A program made the translations under genes and the position numbers. From Solidesulfovibrio carbinolicus (GTDB lineage: Bacteria; Desulfobacterota; Desulfovibrionia; Desulfovibrionales; Desulfovibrionaceae): DNA of 64,000 nt. The notes below the pieces were generated by a model. The model was not told where the DNA came from, ran no database searches, and saw only the letters and a program-made list of their open reading frames with translations. Below are positions 24,882 to 33,651 of this stretch, piece after piece. The stretch covers positions 434,001 through 498,000 of the forward strand of contig NZ_CP026538.1 of the NCBI RefSeq assembly GCF_004135975.1, given 5' to 3'. Position 1 is the stretch's first letter, and every line of letters begins with the position of its first letter.

Positions 24882-27800
24882 TTACTCCGGCGGGCAGCGC
24901 CAGCCGTCCAGGGCCTGCCGGGTCTTGGTCCAGAGTTCGTCGAGGTCGTCAAGGAGGCTGTCGGCTTCCTGCCGCCGTCCGTCCCGCAGGGCGTTTTCCA
25001 GGGTCTTGGCCGCGTTGCGGGCGGCAAACGCTCCGACCGTGGCGGCCGTGGCCTTGAAGGTATGGGCGGCCAGGGAGGCTTTGTCCCAGTGGCCGGCCGT
25101 CATGGCCTGGCGGACATCGTCCAGCCGCCGGTTCGCCTCCTTAAAGCTCGTACGCAAAAGCCCCTGGAATTGCGGCCAGGTAAGCCCCATGTTGTCCTTG
25201 GCCTGGCCCGGGGCGAAGAGTTCCGACTCCGATGGAGCCGGGCAGGCCGGCGTAGAGGGCATATGGGCCGGGAGTCGGGGGGGGGCGCGGCGCAGGGCGT
25301 CCAGGGTGGCTTCCAGGGCGCGGTAGTTGACGGGTTTGGTCACGAATCCGTCCATGCCGGCTTCCAGGCATTGCTGGCGCACATCTTCCAAGGCGTGGGC
25401 GGTGACGGCGATGATGGGCACGGTGGGGTCCAGGACCGGCGTCCCCAGGGGCGCGCCGGCCCGGATGGCGCTGGTGGCCTCGATGCCGTCGATCTCCGGC
25501 ATCTCGATGTCCATGAGCACGGCGTCGAAGCGTTCCTTGGCCAGACAGGCGAAGGCTTCCCGGGCCGATTCGGCCACGGTGAGGTCATGGCCCATGCGGC
25601 CCATGTGCAGCCGGGTGACGGCGGCGTTGAGGGCGTTGTCTTCCACCAGCAGGATGCGCAGGGGCCCTGGTGCGGCCTTGTCGTTGGCGCTCTCCAGGGG
25701 CGCGGGCGGCACGGCGGCGGCGTTGCCTGGCAGAAAAAAGACGGTGAAGGCGAAGCGGCTGCCGGCTCCCTGGCGGCTGGTGACGCCGATATGGCCGCCC
25801 ATGCGTTCCACCAGTTCCTTGGAAATGGCCAGCCCCAGGCCCGTGCCGCCGAAGCGGCGGGCGGCGTTGCCCGGCCCCTGGGTGAAGCGCTCGAAGAGTT
25901 CCGAGGCCCGGGTCGGGTCCAGGCCGATGCCGGTGTCGGTCACGGCCACGGCCAGCCCGATCCGTTCGGCCGGGGTCTGGTCGGCCGGCACGGTCTCCAC
26001 CGTGACGGTAACCGACCCGGCGGCGGTAAATTTGACGGCGTTGCCCAGGAGATTGAGCAGGATCTGGCGCAGCCGGCCGGGGTCGCCGCGTAGGGCCGGG
26101 GGCACGTCCGAGGCCACTGTCGCGCTTAAGGCCAGGCCTTTCTGGCTGGCGGTCAGTTCCACGGCCCGGACGGCCTCGGCCACCAGGGCGCGCGGATCGA
26201 AGTGGCGGCGTTCAAGGACGAGCTTGCCGGCCTCGATCTTGGAAAAGTCGAGAATGTCGTTGACCACGCCGAGCAGATGGTCGGCGGATTCCCGGATGGC
26301 GCGCAGATGGTCGATCTGTTCCGGGGCGGCTTGGCCGTCCAGGAGGGCGTCGGACAGCCCGATGACGGCGTTTAAGGGGGTGCGGATCTCGTGGCTCATG
26401 ACGGCCAGGAAGGCCCCCTTGGCTCGGGAGGCTTCCTCGGCCTGGTCGCGGGCCTGTTCCAGGTGTTGCTGGCGGCGTTTTTCCTCGGTGATGTCGTCGA
26501 AGGCCCAGACCACGGAGGTGGTGGGGTCTTCGGGCCGCACGGATTTGCCGTGCAGGCGCAGCCAGATGGTTTCGCCGTCGCCGCGCTGCACTTGGCATTC
26601 CCGGCGGGTGAAGCCCTGGGTGATGAAGTCGTGGTCGCATAGCTCGGCCAAGCTCTGGTAGACGGCGGCGTCGGGGATGAGCACAGCCAGGGACTGGCCG
26701 AGGAAGGCCTCGCGGGCATAGCCGAGCAGCGCCGCCCCTTGGGCGTTGATGTCGGTGCAGACGGTGTTTTCCGTGGTGGCCAGGCCGATCTGGGTATTGC
26801 CGAGCAAGGCGTCGCGCTGGGCCAGGGTCTGGCGCAGTTCGGCCTCGGTGCGCAGGCGGTCGGTGACATCGACATAGGAAAATACCCGGCCGATGTAGAC
26901 GCCGTCCCGGAGGATGGGGCCGCTGCGGCGTTCGATGAAGCGGCCGTCGCGGGTGGCGTGGCAGGTCTCGGCCATGGACATGCCGTCGAGCATGAGGGCG
27001 CGAAAGCCGCTGGCCACGGCGTCCGGCTCGGCCAGCTTCTCCATGAACGGCTTGAAACGGTCCATCGGCTCAAGGCGTTGCGCCCAATCCTCGGGCAGAT
27101 CCCAGAGATTGAGGAAGCGGCGGTTGCAGACCAGCACCTCGCGGTCCGGGTTGGCCGACACGCACAGCACGGCCTCGGCCGTGGATTCGAGGATGGCCCG
27201 GTACAGGGCCAGATGGCGCGACAGGCTGTCCTCGGCCCGGGTGCGGGCCGTAATTTCCGTGGTCAGGCGGGCGTTGGTCCGGGCCAGTTCGGCCGTGCGC
27301 TCCTCCACCCGGCGGGCCAGCAAAAGCCGGTGTTCTTCCACCTCGGCCCGGGACTCGCCCAGCCAGCGCGAGGTCTCCCGCAGCCGGGCCGACATGGCGT
27401 TAAACGCCGCGCCCAGCCGGGCCAGGGCGTCGGCTCCGGCCACGGGCACGGTCTGGTCCAGATCGCCGGCTTCCACGGCTTCCAGGGCCTGGCGCAGGGT
27501 GTTGACCGGTCGCAGCACGAACAGGTGGAGCATGGCGTTTAAGACCAGGGCCAGGAAAACGTAGGCCCCGGCCACGGCCAGGCCGAAAATGGTCCAAACC
27601 CGTCCGCCGGCCAGGGCGCTGTCTTTGAGGGCATAGCGCAGGCGCAGGAAACCGGCGATCTCGCCCTCGCCGTGGATCGGTTCGATGAGGGTGGCGAGCA
27701 GTCGGTCGTTTTCGGCGGTGACGCTAAAGACCCGGGTCTCGGGCAGGCCGACGCCGGTTTCGGCCGCCAGAGGGGCGGGCGCGCCCGTGCCGGCGTCGGC

Positions 27801-28094
27801 CAGAAGGACGCCGGCGGCGGAAAACAGGCTGGCTTCGATGACGCCGTCCACCTGAACCATGCGGTCCAAAATGACCTGGGCGGCGCTTATGGCCTGGGCG
27901 GTCTGGAGCAGCGGGGCCAGGGCTTCCAGGCGGTGGGCGGCCAGCACCCCGAGCAGGGTGCGGGTGCGGGTGCGGGCGGCCTCCAGGCGGTCCTGGATGG
28001 ACAGGTGCAGCACGCCGCCAAAGGCGGCGGCGGCGGCCAGAAAAGCGAGCAGGATGGCTGCGTTGAGTTTGAGTCGCAAGGATGCGCGGCGCAT
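24882..28094 (-). CDS. Hybrid sensor histidine kinase (TM sensor, HAMP, PAS, HisKA, HATPase, REC, HPt)
   Basis: A 1070-residue membrane kinase. TM1 (about 12-32) and a periplasmic sensor (about 33-170) lead to TM2 (about 175-198), HAMP (about 198-250) and a coiled-coil. Two PAS domains follow (about 290-410 and 420-535). HisKA has its phospho-His in [16 protein letters not shown]. HATPase_c has NAVKF, DTGIGL and GTGLGLAISK. The receiver domain has its Asp in LMDIEMPEIDG. The C-terminal HPt domain has its His in AAHTFKATAATVG. The complete in-protein phosphorelay needs an external response regulator, which is not adjacent. It is an unorthodox phosphorelay kinase of ArcB/BarA type with an unknown signal. 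Confidence 0.92.
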   Translation of the reverse strand: MRRASLRLKLNAAILLAFLAAAAAFGGVLHLSIQDRLEAARTRTRTLLGVLAAHRLEALAPLLQTAQAISAAQVILDRMVQVDGVIEASLFSAAGVLLADAGTGAPAPLAAETGVGLPETRVFSVTAENDRLLATLIEPIHGEGEIAGFLRLRYALKDSALAGGRVWTIFGLAVAGAYVFLALVLNAMLHLFVLRPVNTLRQALEAVEAGDLDQTVPVAGADALARLGAAFNAMSARLRETSRWLGESRAEVEEHRLLLARRVEERTAELARTNARLTTEITARTRAEDSLSRHLALYRAILESTAEAVLCVSANPDREVLVCNRRFLNLWDLPEDWAQRLEPMDRFKPFMEKLAEPDAVASGFRALMLDGMSMAETCHATRDGRFIERRSGPILRDGVYIGRVFSYVDVTDRLRTEAELRQTLAQRDALLGNTQIGLATTENTVCTDINAQGAALLGYAREAFLGQSLAVLIPDAAVYQSLAELCDHDFITQGFTRRECQVQRGDGETIWLRLHGKSVRPEDPTTSVVWAFDDITEEKRRQQHLEQARDQAEEASRAKGAFLAVMSHEIRTPLNAVIGLSDALLDGQAAPEQIDHLRAIRESADHLLGVVNDILDFSKIEAGKLVLERRHFDPRALVAEAVRAVELTASQKGLALSATVASDVPPALRGDPGRLRQILLNLLGNAVKFTAAGSVTVTVETVPADQTPAERIGLAVAVTDTGIGLDPTRASELFERFTQGPGNAARRFGGTGLGLAISKELVERMGGHIGVTSRQGAGSRFAFTVFFLPGNAAAVPPAPLESANDKAAPGPLRILLVEDNALNAAVTRLHMGRMGHDLTVAESAREAFACLAKERFDAVLMDIEMPEIDGIEATSAIRAGAPLGTPVLDPTVPIIAVTAHALEDVRQQCLEAGMDGFVTKPVNYRALEATLDALRRAPPRLPAHMPSTPACPAPSESELFAPGQAKDNMGLTWPQFQGLLRTSFKEANRRLDDVRQAMTAGHWDKASLAAHTFKATAATVGAFAARNAAKTLENALRDGRRQEADSLLDDLDELWTKTRQALDGWRCPPE

Positions 28095-28177
28095 GGGGTT
28101 CCCGCCGCCGGCCCGAAACCCGGGAGCCTGGCGGCGGACCGGGCGCGCCGTGGCGGCCTACAGTATGAATTTCTAGC

Positions 28178-28227
28178 TTTCTTAAAGACAAACCGGAAAA
28201 GCTGTCAAAGGCTTTCCCGGTTTGTCC
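28178..28227 (-). terminator. Terminator after the NlpC/P60 lipoprotein gene
   Basis: Arms at 28187-28201 and 28212-28226 pair over 15 positions with one mismatch around GACAAACCGG/CCGGTTTGTC. On the minus strand CTTTAAGAAAG follows. The element starts 7 bp past the stop at 28234. Confidence 0.75.
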
Positions 28228-28233
28228 AGGTCG

Positions 28234-28710
28234 TTACTGTGTTACCCTGTTTGCCGCGTAATAACTGGATTTCCAGTACGGCGCCCAGATCGTCTCCTGG
28301 CGCACCCGGCCGCCCCGGGAGGGGCTGTGGATGAAGCCGCCGTGGCCGTCGAAAATGCCCACATGCAGGCTCGACAGCGCTCCGGAAGGGGCGAAAAAGA
28401 CGAGATCCCCGGCCCGAAGCTCTTCTTTGCGCACCGGCCGGCCGGCCATGAGCTGGTCCTGGGTGCGCCGGGGCAGGCGGATGCCGTGGCGGGCGTAGAC
28501 CCATTTGACGAAGCCCGAACAATCAAAGCCTTCGCCGGGGTTTTCCCCGGCCGGGCGGTAGGGCGTGCCGATGAGCTCCCGGGCGGTCTCCAGCACCGTG
28601 CCCGTGGCCGGCGGCGGCGCGATGGGAGCCCGGTCGGCCACGGAAAAGGCGCAGCCGCCAAGGAAAAGGACCAGACAGGCCAGCAGGGCGAGACGACAAA
28701 CAACGAACAT
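28234..28710 (-). CDS. NlpC/P60 cell-wall peptidase lipoprotein
   Basis: A 158-residue lipoprotein. The lipobox LGGC places the acylated Cys at residue 20. The NlpC/P60 domain follows, with catalytic Cys64 in [10 protein letters not shown], His116 in SSLHVGIF and a third polar residue His128 in GGFIHSP. These enzymes cut the D-Glu-meso-DAP or equivalent bond in peptidoglycan stem peptides. It is a minimal single-domain form with no SH3 domain, anchored to the outer or inner membrane. It stands upstream of the aldolase gene in divergent orientation, with its own terminator. Confidence 0.92.
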   Translation of the reverse strand: MFVVCRLALLACLVLFLGGCAFSVADRAPIAPPPATGTVLETARELIGTPYRPAGENPGEGFDCSGFVKWVYARHGIRLPRRTQDQLMAGRPVRKEELRAGDLVFFAPSGALSSLHVGIFDGHGGFIHSPSRGGRVRQETIWAPYWKSSYYAANRVTQ

Positions 28711-28932
28711 GGTCCCGGACCTCCGTCCCGGAAATTAGCAAATCCCGTGCCGCCCCAGGCTCAGGCTGCGCCTTGGCCTGTCGCCGGTCGCCGGTCGGCC
28801 GCCGCCGGTTCGTCGCCTGGCCGCCTTGCCCCCGACGCCCGGCCCGGGCAGGGAAAAAAGGCGTTTTGGGGTTGTGAACAAGGCGGCGTTTGCCCTAGTG
28901 TTGCCCGTAACCTGCCAAAGGAGGCGGCCCGT

Positions 28933-29985
28933 ATGATCCAAGCCATCACCGGATACCTCGGCGACTCGGCCGAGAGCCTGCTTGCCCACGTTTGCCGGAC
29001 TATTCCCAAGGAATCTTTGCATCTGCCCGGCCCGGACTACCTGGATACGATTTTCACGGCCACCGACCGACCCGTGCCGGTCATCCGGTCCATGGCCGCC
29101 ATGTACGGCCACGGCCGCCTGGCCGGGACCGGCTACCTGTCCATCCTGCCCGTGGACCAGGGCATCGAACATTCGGCCGCGGCCTCGTTCGCCCCAAACC
29201 CCATTTATTTCGACCCGGAAAACATCGTCAAACTGGCCATCGAGGCCGGCTGCAACGCCGTGGCCTCGACCCTGGGCGTGCTGGGGTCCGTGGCCCGCAA
29301 ATACGCCCACAAGATTCCCTTTATTCTCAAGATCAACCACAACGAGCTGCTCTCCCTGCCGGCCATCCACGACCAGACCCTTTTTGCCTCGGTGGAGCAG
29401 GCCTACGACATGGGCGCGGCGGCCGTGGGAGCCACCGTCTATTTCGGCTCGCCCGAATGCCGCCGCCAGATCCAGGAGATCTCTGAAGCCTTTGCCCGGG
29501 CCCACGAACTGGGCATGGCCGCCATCCTCTGGGCCTATCTGCGCAATCCCGCTTTCGTGAAAAACGGCGTGGACTACCACACCTCGGCTGACCTCACCGG
29601 CCAGGCCAACCACCTGGCCGCCACCATGGGCGCGGACATCGTCAAGCAGAAGCAGCCCACCAACAACGGCGGCTACACGGCCGTGGGCTTTGGCAAGACC
29701 GACAAGCGGGTCTACAGCGAACTGACCACCGACCATCCCATCGACCTCACCCGCTATCAGGTGGCCAACTGCTTCATGGGCCGCATCGGGCTGATCAATT
29801 CCGGCGGCGCGTCGGGCGCGGCGGATTTCGCCGAGGCCGTGTCCACGGCCGTCATCAACAAGCGGGCCGGCGGCATGGGGCTCATTTCCGGCCGCAAGGC
29901 CTTCCAGCGGCCCATGGCCGAGGGCGTCAAACTGTTAAACGCCATCCAGGACGTCTACCTGTGCCCCGAGGTCACCATCGCCTAA
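28933..29985 (+). CDS. Class I (DhnA-type) fructose-bisphosphate aldolase
   Basis: A 350-residue cytoplasmic enzyme of the archaeal/DhnA class I family. Key segments are [13 protein letters not shown] (start of the barrel), [11 protein letters not shown] (a Lys on a barrel strand), [10 protein letters not shown], and [16 protein letters not shown] near the Schiff-base region, ending GRKAFQRP. It cleaves fructose-1,6-bisphosphate to DHAP and glyceraldehyde-3-phosphate, or catalyses the reverse in gluconeogenesis. The ATG at 28933 follows AAAGGAGG at 28918-28925, so a long upstream in-frame extension is not coding. It is a single-gene transcript ending in a strong hairpin. Confidence 0.9.
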   Translation: MIQAITGYLGDSAESLLAHVCRTIPKESLHLPGPDYLDTIFTATDRPVPVIRSMAAMYGHGRLAGTGYLSILPVDQGIEHSAAASFAPNPIYFDPENIVKLAIEAGCNAVASTLGVLGSVARKYAHKIPFILKINHNELLSLPAIHDQTLFASVEQAYDMGAAAVGATVYFGSPECRRQIQEISEAFARAHELGMAAILWAYLRNPAFVKNGVDYHTSADLTGQANHLAATMGADIVKQKQPTNNGGYTAVGFGKTDKRVYSELTTDHPIDLTRYQVANCFMGRIGLINSGGASGAADFAEAVSTAVINKRAGGMGLISGRKAFQRPMAEGVKLLNAIQDVYLCPEVTIA

Positions 29986-30002
29986 GGGCCGCGTCCGTTT
30001 CG

Positions 30003-30043
30003 CGGGCCGGGCGGGGGTTTGTTGGAAAACCGCGCCCGGCCCG
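30003..30043 (+). terminator. Hairpin after the aldolase gene
   Basis: An 11-bp perfect stem (CGGGCCGGGCG with CGCCCGGCCCG) encloses a 19-nt loop, 18 bp past the aldolase stop. There is no T-run. Confidence 0.55.
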
Positions 30044-30217
30044 TTGCCGGCCAAAAGCGTGGACGTTTCTGGAGGACGCGGCATGAGCCGGAAATGCCCG
30101 CCGCGTTTTGGGCGGGCCGCCGGGGTCGCCCCGAATCTGTAACCAGCCGGACGCTCCCCCCGACCAATCGCGCAAACGGACGGCCCCGCCGTCCCATCCC
30201 ACGCGGGAGGTCATCCC

Positions 30218-30718
30218 ATGAAGAAGCTTTGTTACGGACTGCTCACCCTGGCCATCCTGGTCGGCTCGGCCTTTGCCGTGGCCGCCGGCCCCGGACCGGG
30301 CGGTCCCGGCGGCCCCGGACCCGAAGGATTGCTTGACCGGCTGCTGTCGCTTAAGCTCACCGACGCCCAGAAGCATGACGTGGCCGTGGTCTTTAAAAAC
30401 AACCGCCAGGCCTTCGACGCCGGCATGGCCGCCATGCGCGAGGCTTTCGACGCCATGGGCCTGGTCATGCGCACCGAACCCGGCAACGAGGAGCGGGTGC
30501 GCCAGGCCAGCCGGGCCGTGGCCGCGGCCGCCGAGGACATGGCCGTGCTGCGGGGCAAGGTCGAAGCCTCGGTGCTGGTCCTTTTGACCCCGCAGCAGCG
30601 CAAGCTGTGGGAGGAAACCCTGCCGCCGCGCCCGCCGCGCGATGCCAAGGAGCGCTTTCATGCCGGCCATGAGCTGGTCAACGAGTGGATTGATTCCCAC
30701 GCCGGCGCCAACAGCTAA
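30218..30718 (+). CDS. Spy/CpxP-like periplasmic protein
   Basis: A 166-residue exported protein. A signal peptide (CYGLLTLAILVGSAFAVAAG) is followed by a Gly/Pro-rich linker and a helical LTxxQ-type region: LKLTDAQKHDVAVVF, then VLLTPQQRKLWEE, the two repeats typical of Spy/CpxP/CnrX proteins. These act as periplasmic chaperones or metal sensors. It is the first gene of an ECF sigma operon, ending 13 bp before the sigma factor, and so probably belongs to its regulon or its sensing arm. GGGAGGTC precedes the start. Confidence 0.8.
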   Translation: MKKLCYGLLTLAILVGSAFAVAAGPGPGGPGGPGPEGLLDRLLSLKLTDAQKHDVAVVFKNNRQAFDAGMAAMREAFDAMGLVMRTEPGNEERVRQASRAVAAAAEDMAVLRGKVEASVLVLLTPQQRKLWEETLPPRPPRDAKERFHAGHELVNEWIDSHAGANS

Positions 30719-30731
30719 CTCTCGGGGCATT

Positions 30732-31322
30732 ATGGGCGAGGCGGTGTTGGACATCGAGGATGCCCGGACGCTCAAAGCGATCCGGGCCGGCGAGGTGGAC
30801 GCCTATGCCGCCATCGTGACCAAGTACCAGGGGCGCGTGTCCGGGATCGTTTCCGGGCACGCGCCCCGGGACCGGGTGGGCGAGCTGACCCATGAGGTGT
30901 TCGTGCGGGCCTACAAGTCCCTTGGCGGCTACCGGGGCGAAAGCCCCCTTGGCCACTGGCTGGCCAAGGTGGCGGTGCGCACCTGCCACGATTTCTGGCG
31001 GGCCCAGTACCGGATCAAGGAACGGCCGGAGTCGGATCTGTCCGACGAGTGCCGGGCCTATGCCGAAGAGGTCTCGGCCCTGGCCACGGGCGAGGCGGCC
31101 GAGGAAACGGCTTCCCGGCGCGAGGCCGAGGAACTGCTGCGCTGGGCCCTGGACAAGCTGTCGGCCACGGACCGCATGGTGGTGACGCTGACCCACCTGG
31201 AAGAGCGGCCGGTGGCCGAGGCGGCCGAGATGTTGGGCTTAAGCGTTCCCAACGTGAAGGTCCGGGCGTTTCGGGCCCGCAAGAAGCTTCGCGAACTGCT
31301 CGGCGACGTGATCGGCGTGTAA
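30732..31322 (+). CDS. ECF-family RNA polymerase sigma factor
   Basis: A 196-residue sigma-70-family protein with only regions 2 and 4. Region 2 (about 20-90) contains VGELTHEVFVRAYKSLGGYRGE and the HWLAKVAVRTCHDFWR segment. Region 4 (about 130-190) contains WALDKLSATDRMVVTLTHLE and the HTH AEAAEMLGLSVPNVKVRAFRARKKLRELL. It lies between a CpxP-like gene and an anti-sigma-like gene (13 bp downstream) in one operon. Gene order and partners resemble CnrH/CnrY/CnrX-type metal or envelope-stress systems. The target promoters are unknown. Confidence 0.92.
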   Translation: MGEAVLDIEDARTLKAIRAGEVDAYAAIVTKYQGRVSGIVSGHAPRDRVGELTHEVFVRAYKSLGGYRGESPLGHWLAKVAVRTCHDFWRAQYRIKERPESDLSDECRAYAEEVSALATGEAAEETASRREAEELLRWALDKLSATDRMVVTLTHLEERPVAEAAEMLGLSVPNVKVRAFRARKKLRELLGDVIGV

Positions 31323-31335
31323 GGAGGAGGTAGCC

Positions 31336-31947
31336 ATGGACGGAAACGATTCCCGGCGCATTGACCGCCTGGAGGCGGCGCTTCGGGCGGCTCACGCCCG
31401 CCGTCAGGCCCCGGACACGGCCCAGGGCGCGGCCCTGGCCGCCTCGGTGCTGGCCGCCGTCAAGGCCGCGCCGCCCGCTGCCGCTCCCCTGGCCGCCGAG
31501 GCCGACAAGCGCCTCGACCGGTTGGAGAACGTGTTGCGCGCGGCCCATGCCGGCCGCCAGACGCCTGCCGCCGAACCTGGTTTGGCCGACGCCGTCCTGG
31601 CTTCCGTCAAGGCCGGGGAGACTGGCAAGCCCGTTGCTCCGGCGAGCCGCCAGGAGCGCCTCGACCGAGTGGAAAGCGTGTTGCGCGCCGCCCATGCCGG
31701 CCGCCAGACGCCGCCCATCGACGCCGGCTTGGCCGATTCGGTGGTGGCCGCCATCCGGGCCGAGGACGCCGCTCCCGAGGCCGAGGAGGCCCGGGTGCTG
31801 TGGCGCATGGCCGCCGGCGCGGGTTTTTTGGCCGCGGCCACGGTGCTTTTTGCCCTGGCCTTTGGTTCCGGCCTGGAAGACGAGCTGGGGCGGCTGCTTT
31901 TTTATGATCCCAGCGGCCAGGTCGTCGTGTCGCTTCTGGGCGTGTAA
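31336..31947 (+). CDS. Putative transmembrane anti-sigma factor with three internal repeats
   Basis: A 203-residue protein. The cytoplasmic part consists of three near-identical repeats of about 35 residues (8-44, 58-93, 108-142). Each runs R-L/V-D-R-L/V-E-x-x-L-R-A-A-H-A-x-R-Q, then a short Pro/Ala turn and an A-x-x-V-L-A-x-V-K helix. One membrane helix follows (156-177), then a short periplasmic tail. No zinc-binding ZAS motif (H-x3-C-x2-C) is present. Placement after the ECF gene and the topology support an anti-sigma role, like small CnrY-type proteins. The triplication is unusual. GGAGGAGG precedes the ATG. Confidence 0.72.
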   Translation: MDGNDSRRIDRLEAALRAAHARRQAPDTAQGAALAASVLAAVKAAPPAAAPLAAEADKRLDRLENVLRAAHAGRQTPAAEPGLADAVLASVKAGETGKPVAPASRQERLDRVESVLRAAHAGRQTPPIDAGLADSVVAAIRAEDAAPEAEEARVLWRMAAGAGFLAAATVLFALAFGSGLEDELGRLLFYDPSGQVVVSLLGV

Positions 31948-31956
31948 GGCTTGGGC

Positions 31957-32736
31957 ATGCATCCGAAATTCGTCAAGATTATTGCCGGCGTCGTGCTTTT
32001 TGCCTCGGGCGCGGTGGTGGGCGTCGTCGGCTCCCGGCTGCTCGGAGAACGCGGCCCCCTGGCCCTCATGCACGGCGATCCGCGCCATTTCGCCGCCATG
32101 GCCTTGCGCCGCCTGACCAGCGACCTCGATCTCAGCCAGGAGCAGCAGGACAAGCTGCGGCCCATCATCATGGACACGACCCGGCAGATCATTGCCCTGC
32201 GCCGCGAGCAGGAGCCGCGCATGCGGGAACTCATCGAAACGAGCCAGGAGCTGACCAAAGCCCTGCTTACCCCGGAACAACGAGAAAAATTCGTGGGCGT
32301 CATAGCCCGGTTGGAGGCTCGGCGCAAGGTCCTGGACCGTTTTGGCCCGCCGCCGCCGCCGGACGGTTTTGGTCCACCGCCGCCTGACGACTTTGGCTCC
32401 CATCGCGGTCCGCCGCCGCCGCCGGACCTGTTCGATCCGGAGTGGGACCTGCCGCCGCCCCCACCGCCGCCGGACGGTTTTGGCCCAATGCCGCCGCCGG
32501 ACGGTTTCGGCCCGCCGCGACCGGGCGGCCCGGGGCCGGGATTTGGCCCGCCGCCCCGTCGGGACGCCTGGCCGGAGAAGAAGCCTCGCCCGGACGGCGC
32601 AGTCAGGCCGGGGGACAAGACCGGGGCTGACAAGGCCGTCGATCCGGCTGGCAAGGCCGGCCCCGGCGACTCGCCCCCGGCGGCCGATCCCCAGGGCCAG
32701 ACGCCGCCCCCAGACGGCGACGCGACGGCCAAATAG
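31957..32736 (+). CDS. Membrane-anchored CnrX/CpxP-like sensor with long Pro-rich tail
   Basis: A 259-residue protein (ATG at 31957; a TTG two codons earlier is possible). An N-terminal signal/anchor helix (about 7-25) is followed by a helical sensor domain (about 40-125) with the LTxxQ-type motifs LTSDLDLSQEQQDKLRPI and ALLTPEQREKF. The last 125 residues are low-complexity repeats of PPPPPDGFGPP type with Asp. It fits the CnrX position in a sigma/anti-sigma/periplasmic-sensor operon. The Asp/His-rich context may bind metal, but no defined site can be proven by eye. A perfect 11-bp hairpin follows at 32790-32815. Confidence 0.78.
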   Translation: MHPKFVKIIAGVVLFASGAVVGVVGSRLLGERGPLALMHGDPRHFAAMALRRLTSDLDLSQEQQDKLRPIIMDTTRQIIALRREQEPRMRELIETSQELTKALLTPEQREKFVGVIARLEARRKVLDRFGPPPPPDGFGPPPPDDFGSHRGPPPPPDLFDPEWDLPPPPPPPDGFGPMPPPDGFGPPRPGGPGPGFGPPPRRDAWPEKKPRPDGAVRPGDKTGADKAVDPAGKAGPGDSPPAADPQGQTPPPDGDATAK

Positions 32737-32789
32737 TCTTTCCCCGTTCCCCTCTTCCGTATTGTGTGGCATAAGGGGCGCAATCCCCA

Positions 32790-32815
32790 GGCGGGCCGGC
32801 TCGCGCCGGCCCGCC
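32790..32815 (+). terminator. Perfect GC-rich hairpin after the ECF operon
   Basis: An 11-bp stem (GGCGGGCCGGC with GCCGGCCCGCC) and 4-nt TCGC loop lie between the CnrX-like gene and sodB. There is no T-run. It could terminate the operon or mark an mRNA end. Confidence 0.55.
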
Positions 32816-32869
32816 CAACCGCCAACGCGCCGGGTGTCCGTCAGTCGCCCCGCGCAAGGAGGATGCGCC

Positions 32870-33571
32870 ATGCCGAGTCCGTTGACCGTTTCCCGTCGCC
32901 AGGCCCTGCGTCTGGTGGCCGGCACGGGACTTTTTTTTATGGCCGGAGGGATGCTGCGTCCGTCGTCGGCCGCTGCCGCCGCCTTCGAGGCCCCCAAGCT
33001 GCCCTACGCCGAAAACGCCCTGGAGCCGGTCATTTCGGCCAGGACCGTGAGCTTCCACTACGGCAAGCACACCCTGGGCTATTTCGACAATGCCAACAAA
33101 CTCGTGGCCGATACGCCCCTGGCCGGTCAACCCCTGGAAAAGGTCTTCCTGGAAGCGGCCAAGGACCAGAAGCTGGTGGGCCTATTTCGCAACGCGGCCC
33201 AGGCCTGGAACCACGTGTTTTACTGGAACGGGCTGTCGGCCGCCGGCGGCAAGCCCTCGGCCAAGCTGCAAAAGGCCATTGACGCCTCTTTTGGTGGCCA
33301 GGAAGCCCTGAACAAGGCTCTGGCCGAGGCGGCCGTGACCCAGTTCGCCAGCGGCTGGGCTTGGCTCGTGGCCGACCCCGCCGGCAAACTGTCCGTGGTC
33401 AAGACCGGCAACGCCGACAACCCCTTGCAAGAGGGCTTAAAGCCCCTGTGGGTCATCGACGTCTGGGAGCACGCCTACTATCTGGACTACCAGAACCGCC
33501 GGGCGGACTACGTCAAGGGCGTGCTGGAAAAGCTCGTCAACTGGGAGTTCGCGTCGCAGAACCTGGGCTAG
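32870..33571 (+). CDS. sodB: Exported iron superoxide dismutase
   Basis: A 233-residue Fe/Mn-family SOD. It starts with a Tat-type signal (SRRQALRLVAG then a hydrophobic stretch, AAAAAF cleavage area), so it acts in the periplasm. Metal ligands by homology are His63 (FHYGKH), His115 (WNHVFYWNG), Asp197 and His201 (DVWEHAYYLDYQNRR). The AQAWNH and F-x-SGWAWLV segments favour iron. It converts superoxide to oxygen and H2O2, which protects periplasmic hydrogenases and cytochromes during air exposure. The ATG at 32870 follows AAGGAGG. Confidence 0.93.
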   Translation: MPSPLTVSRRQALRLVAGTGLFFMAGGMLRPSSAAAAAFEAPKLPYAENALEPVISARTVSFHYGKHTLGYFDNANKLVADTPLAGQPLEKVFLEAAKDQKLVGLFRNAAQAWNHVFYWNGLSAAGGKPSAKLQKAIDASFGGQEALNKALAEAAVTQFASGWAWLVADPAGKLSVVKTGNADNPLQEGLKPLWVIDVWEHAYYLDYQNRRADYVKGVLEKLVNWEFASQNLG

Positions 33572-33608
33572 CCGGCCAGGGCCCGGAAACGGGCGCAAGA
33601 ACGCATGC

Positions 33609-33642
33609 GGGGATCGCGGCTTCGGCCGTGGTCCCTTTTTTT
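33609..33642 (+). terminator. Rho-independent terminator of sodB
   Basis: The stem GGGGATCGCGGC pairs (with G-T pairs) with GCCGTGGTCCC around a TTCG loop, followed by seven T. Confidence 0.85.
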
Positions 33643-33651
33643 AGGCGGGTC

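Noticed and set aside
28872-28878. TTGTGAA as a Rex half-site upstream of the aldolase gene
   Set aside because: No matching second half-site.
30083-30142. 19-residue leader peptide upstream of the CpxP-like gene
   Set aside because: It has a GGAGGA site but no run of regulatory codons; a chance frame is as likely.
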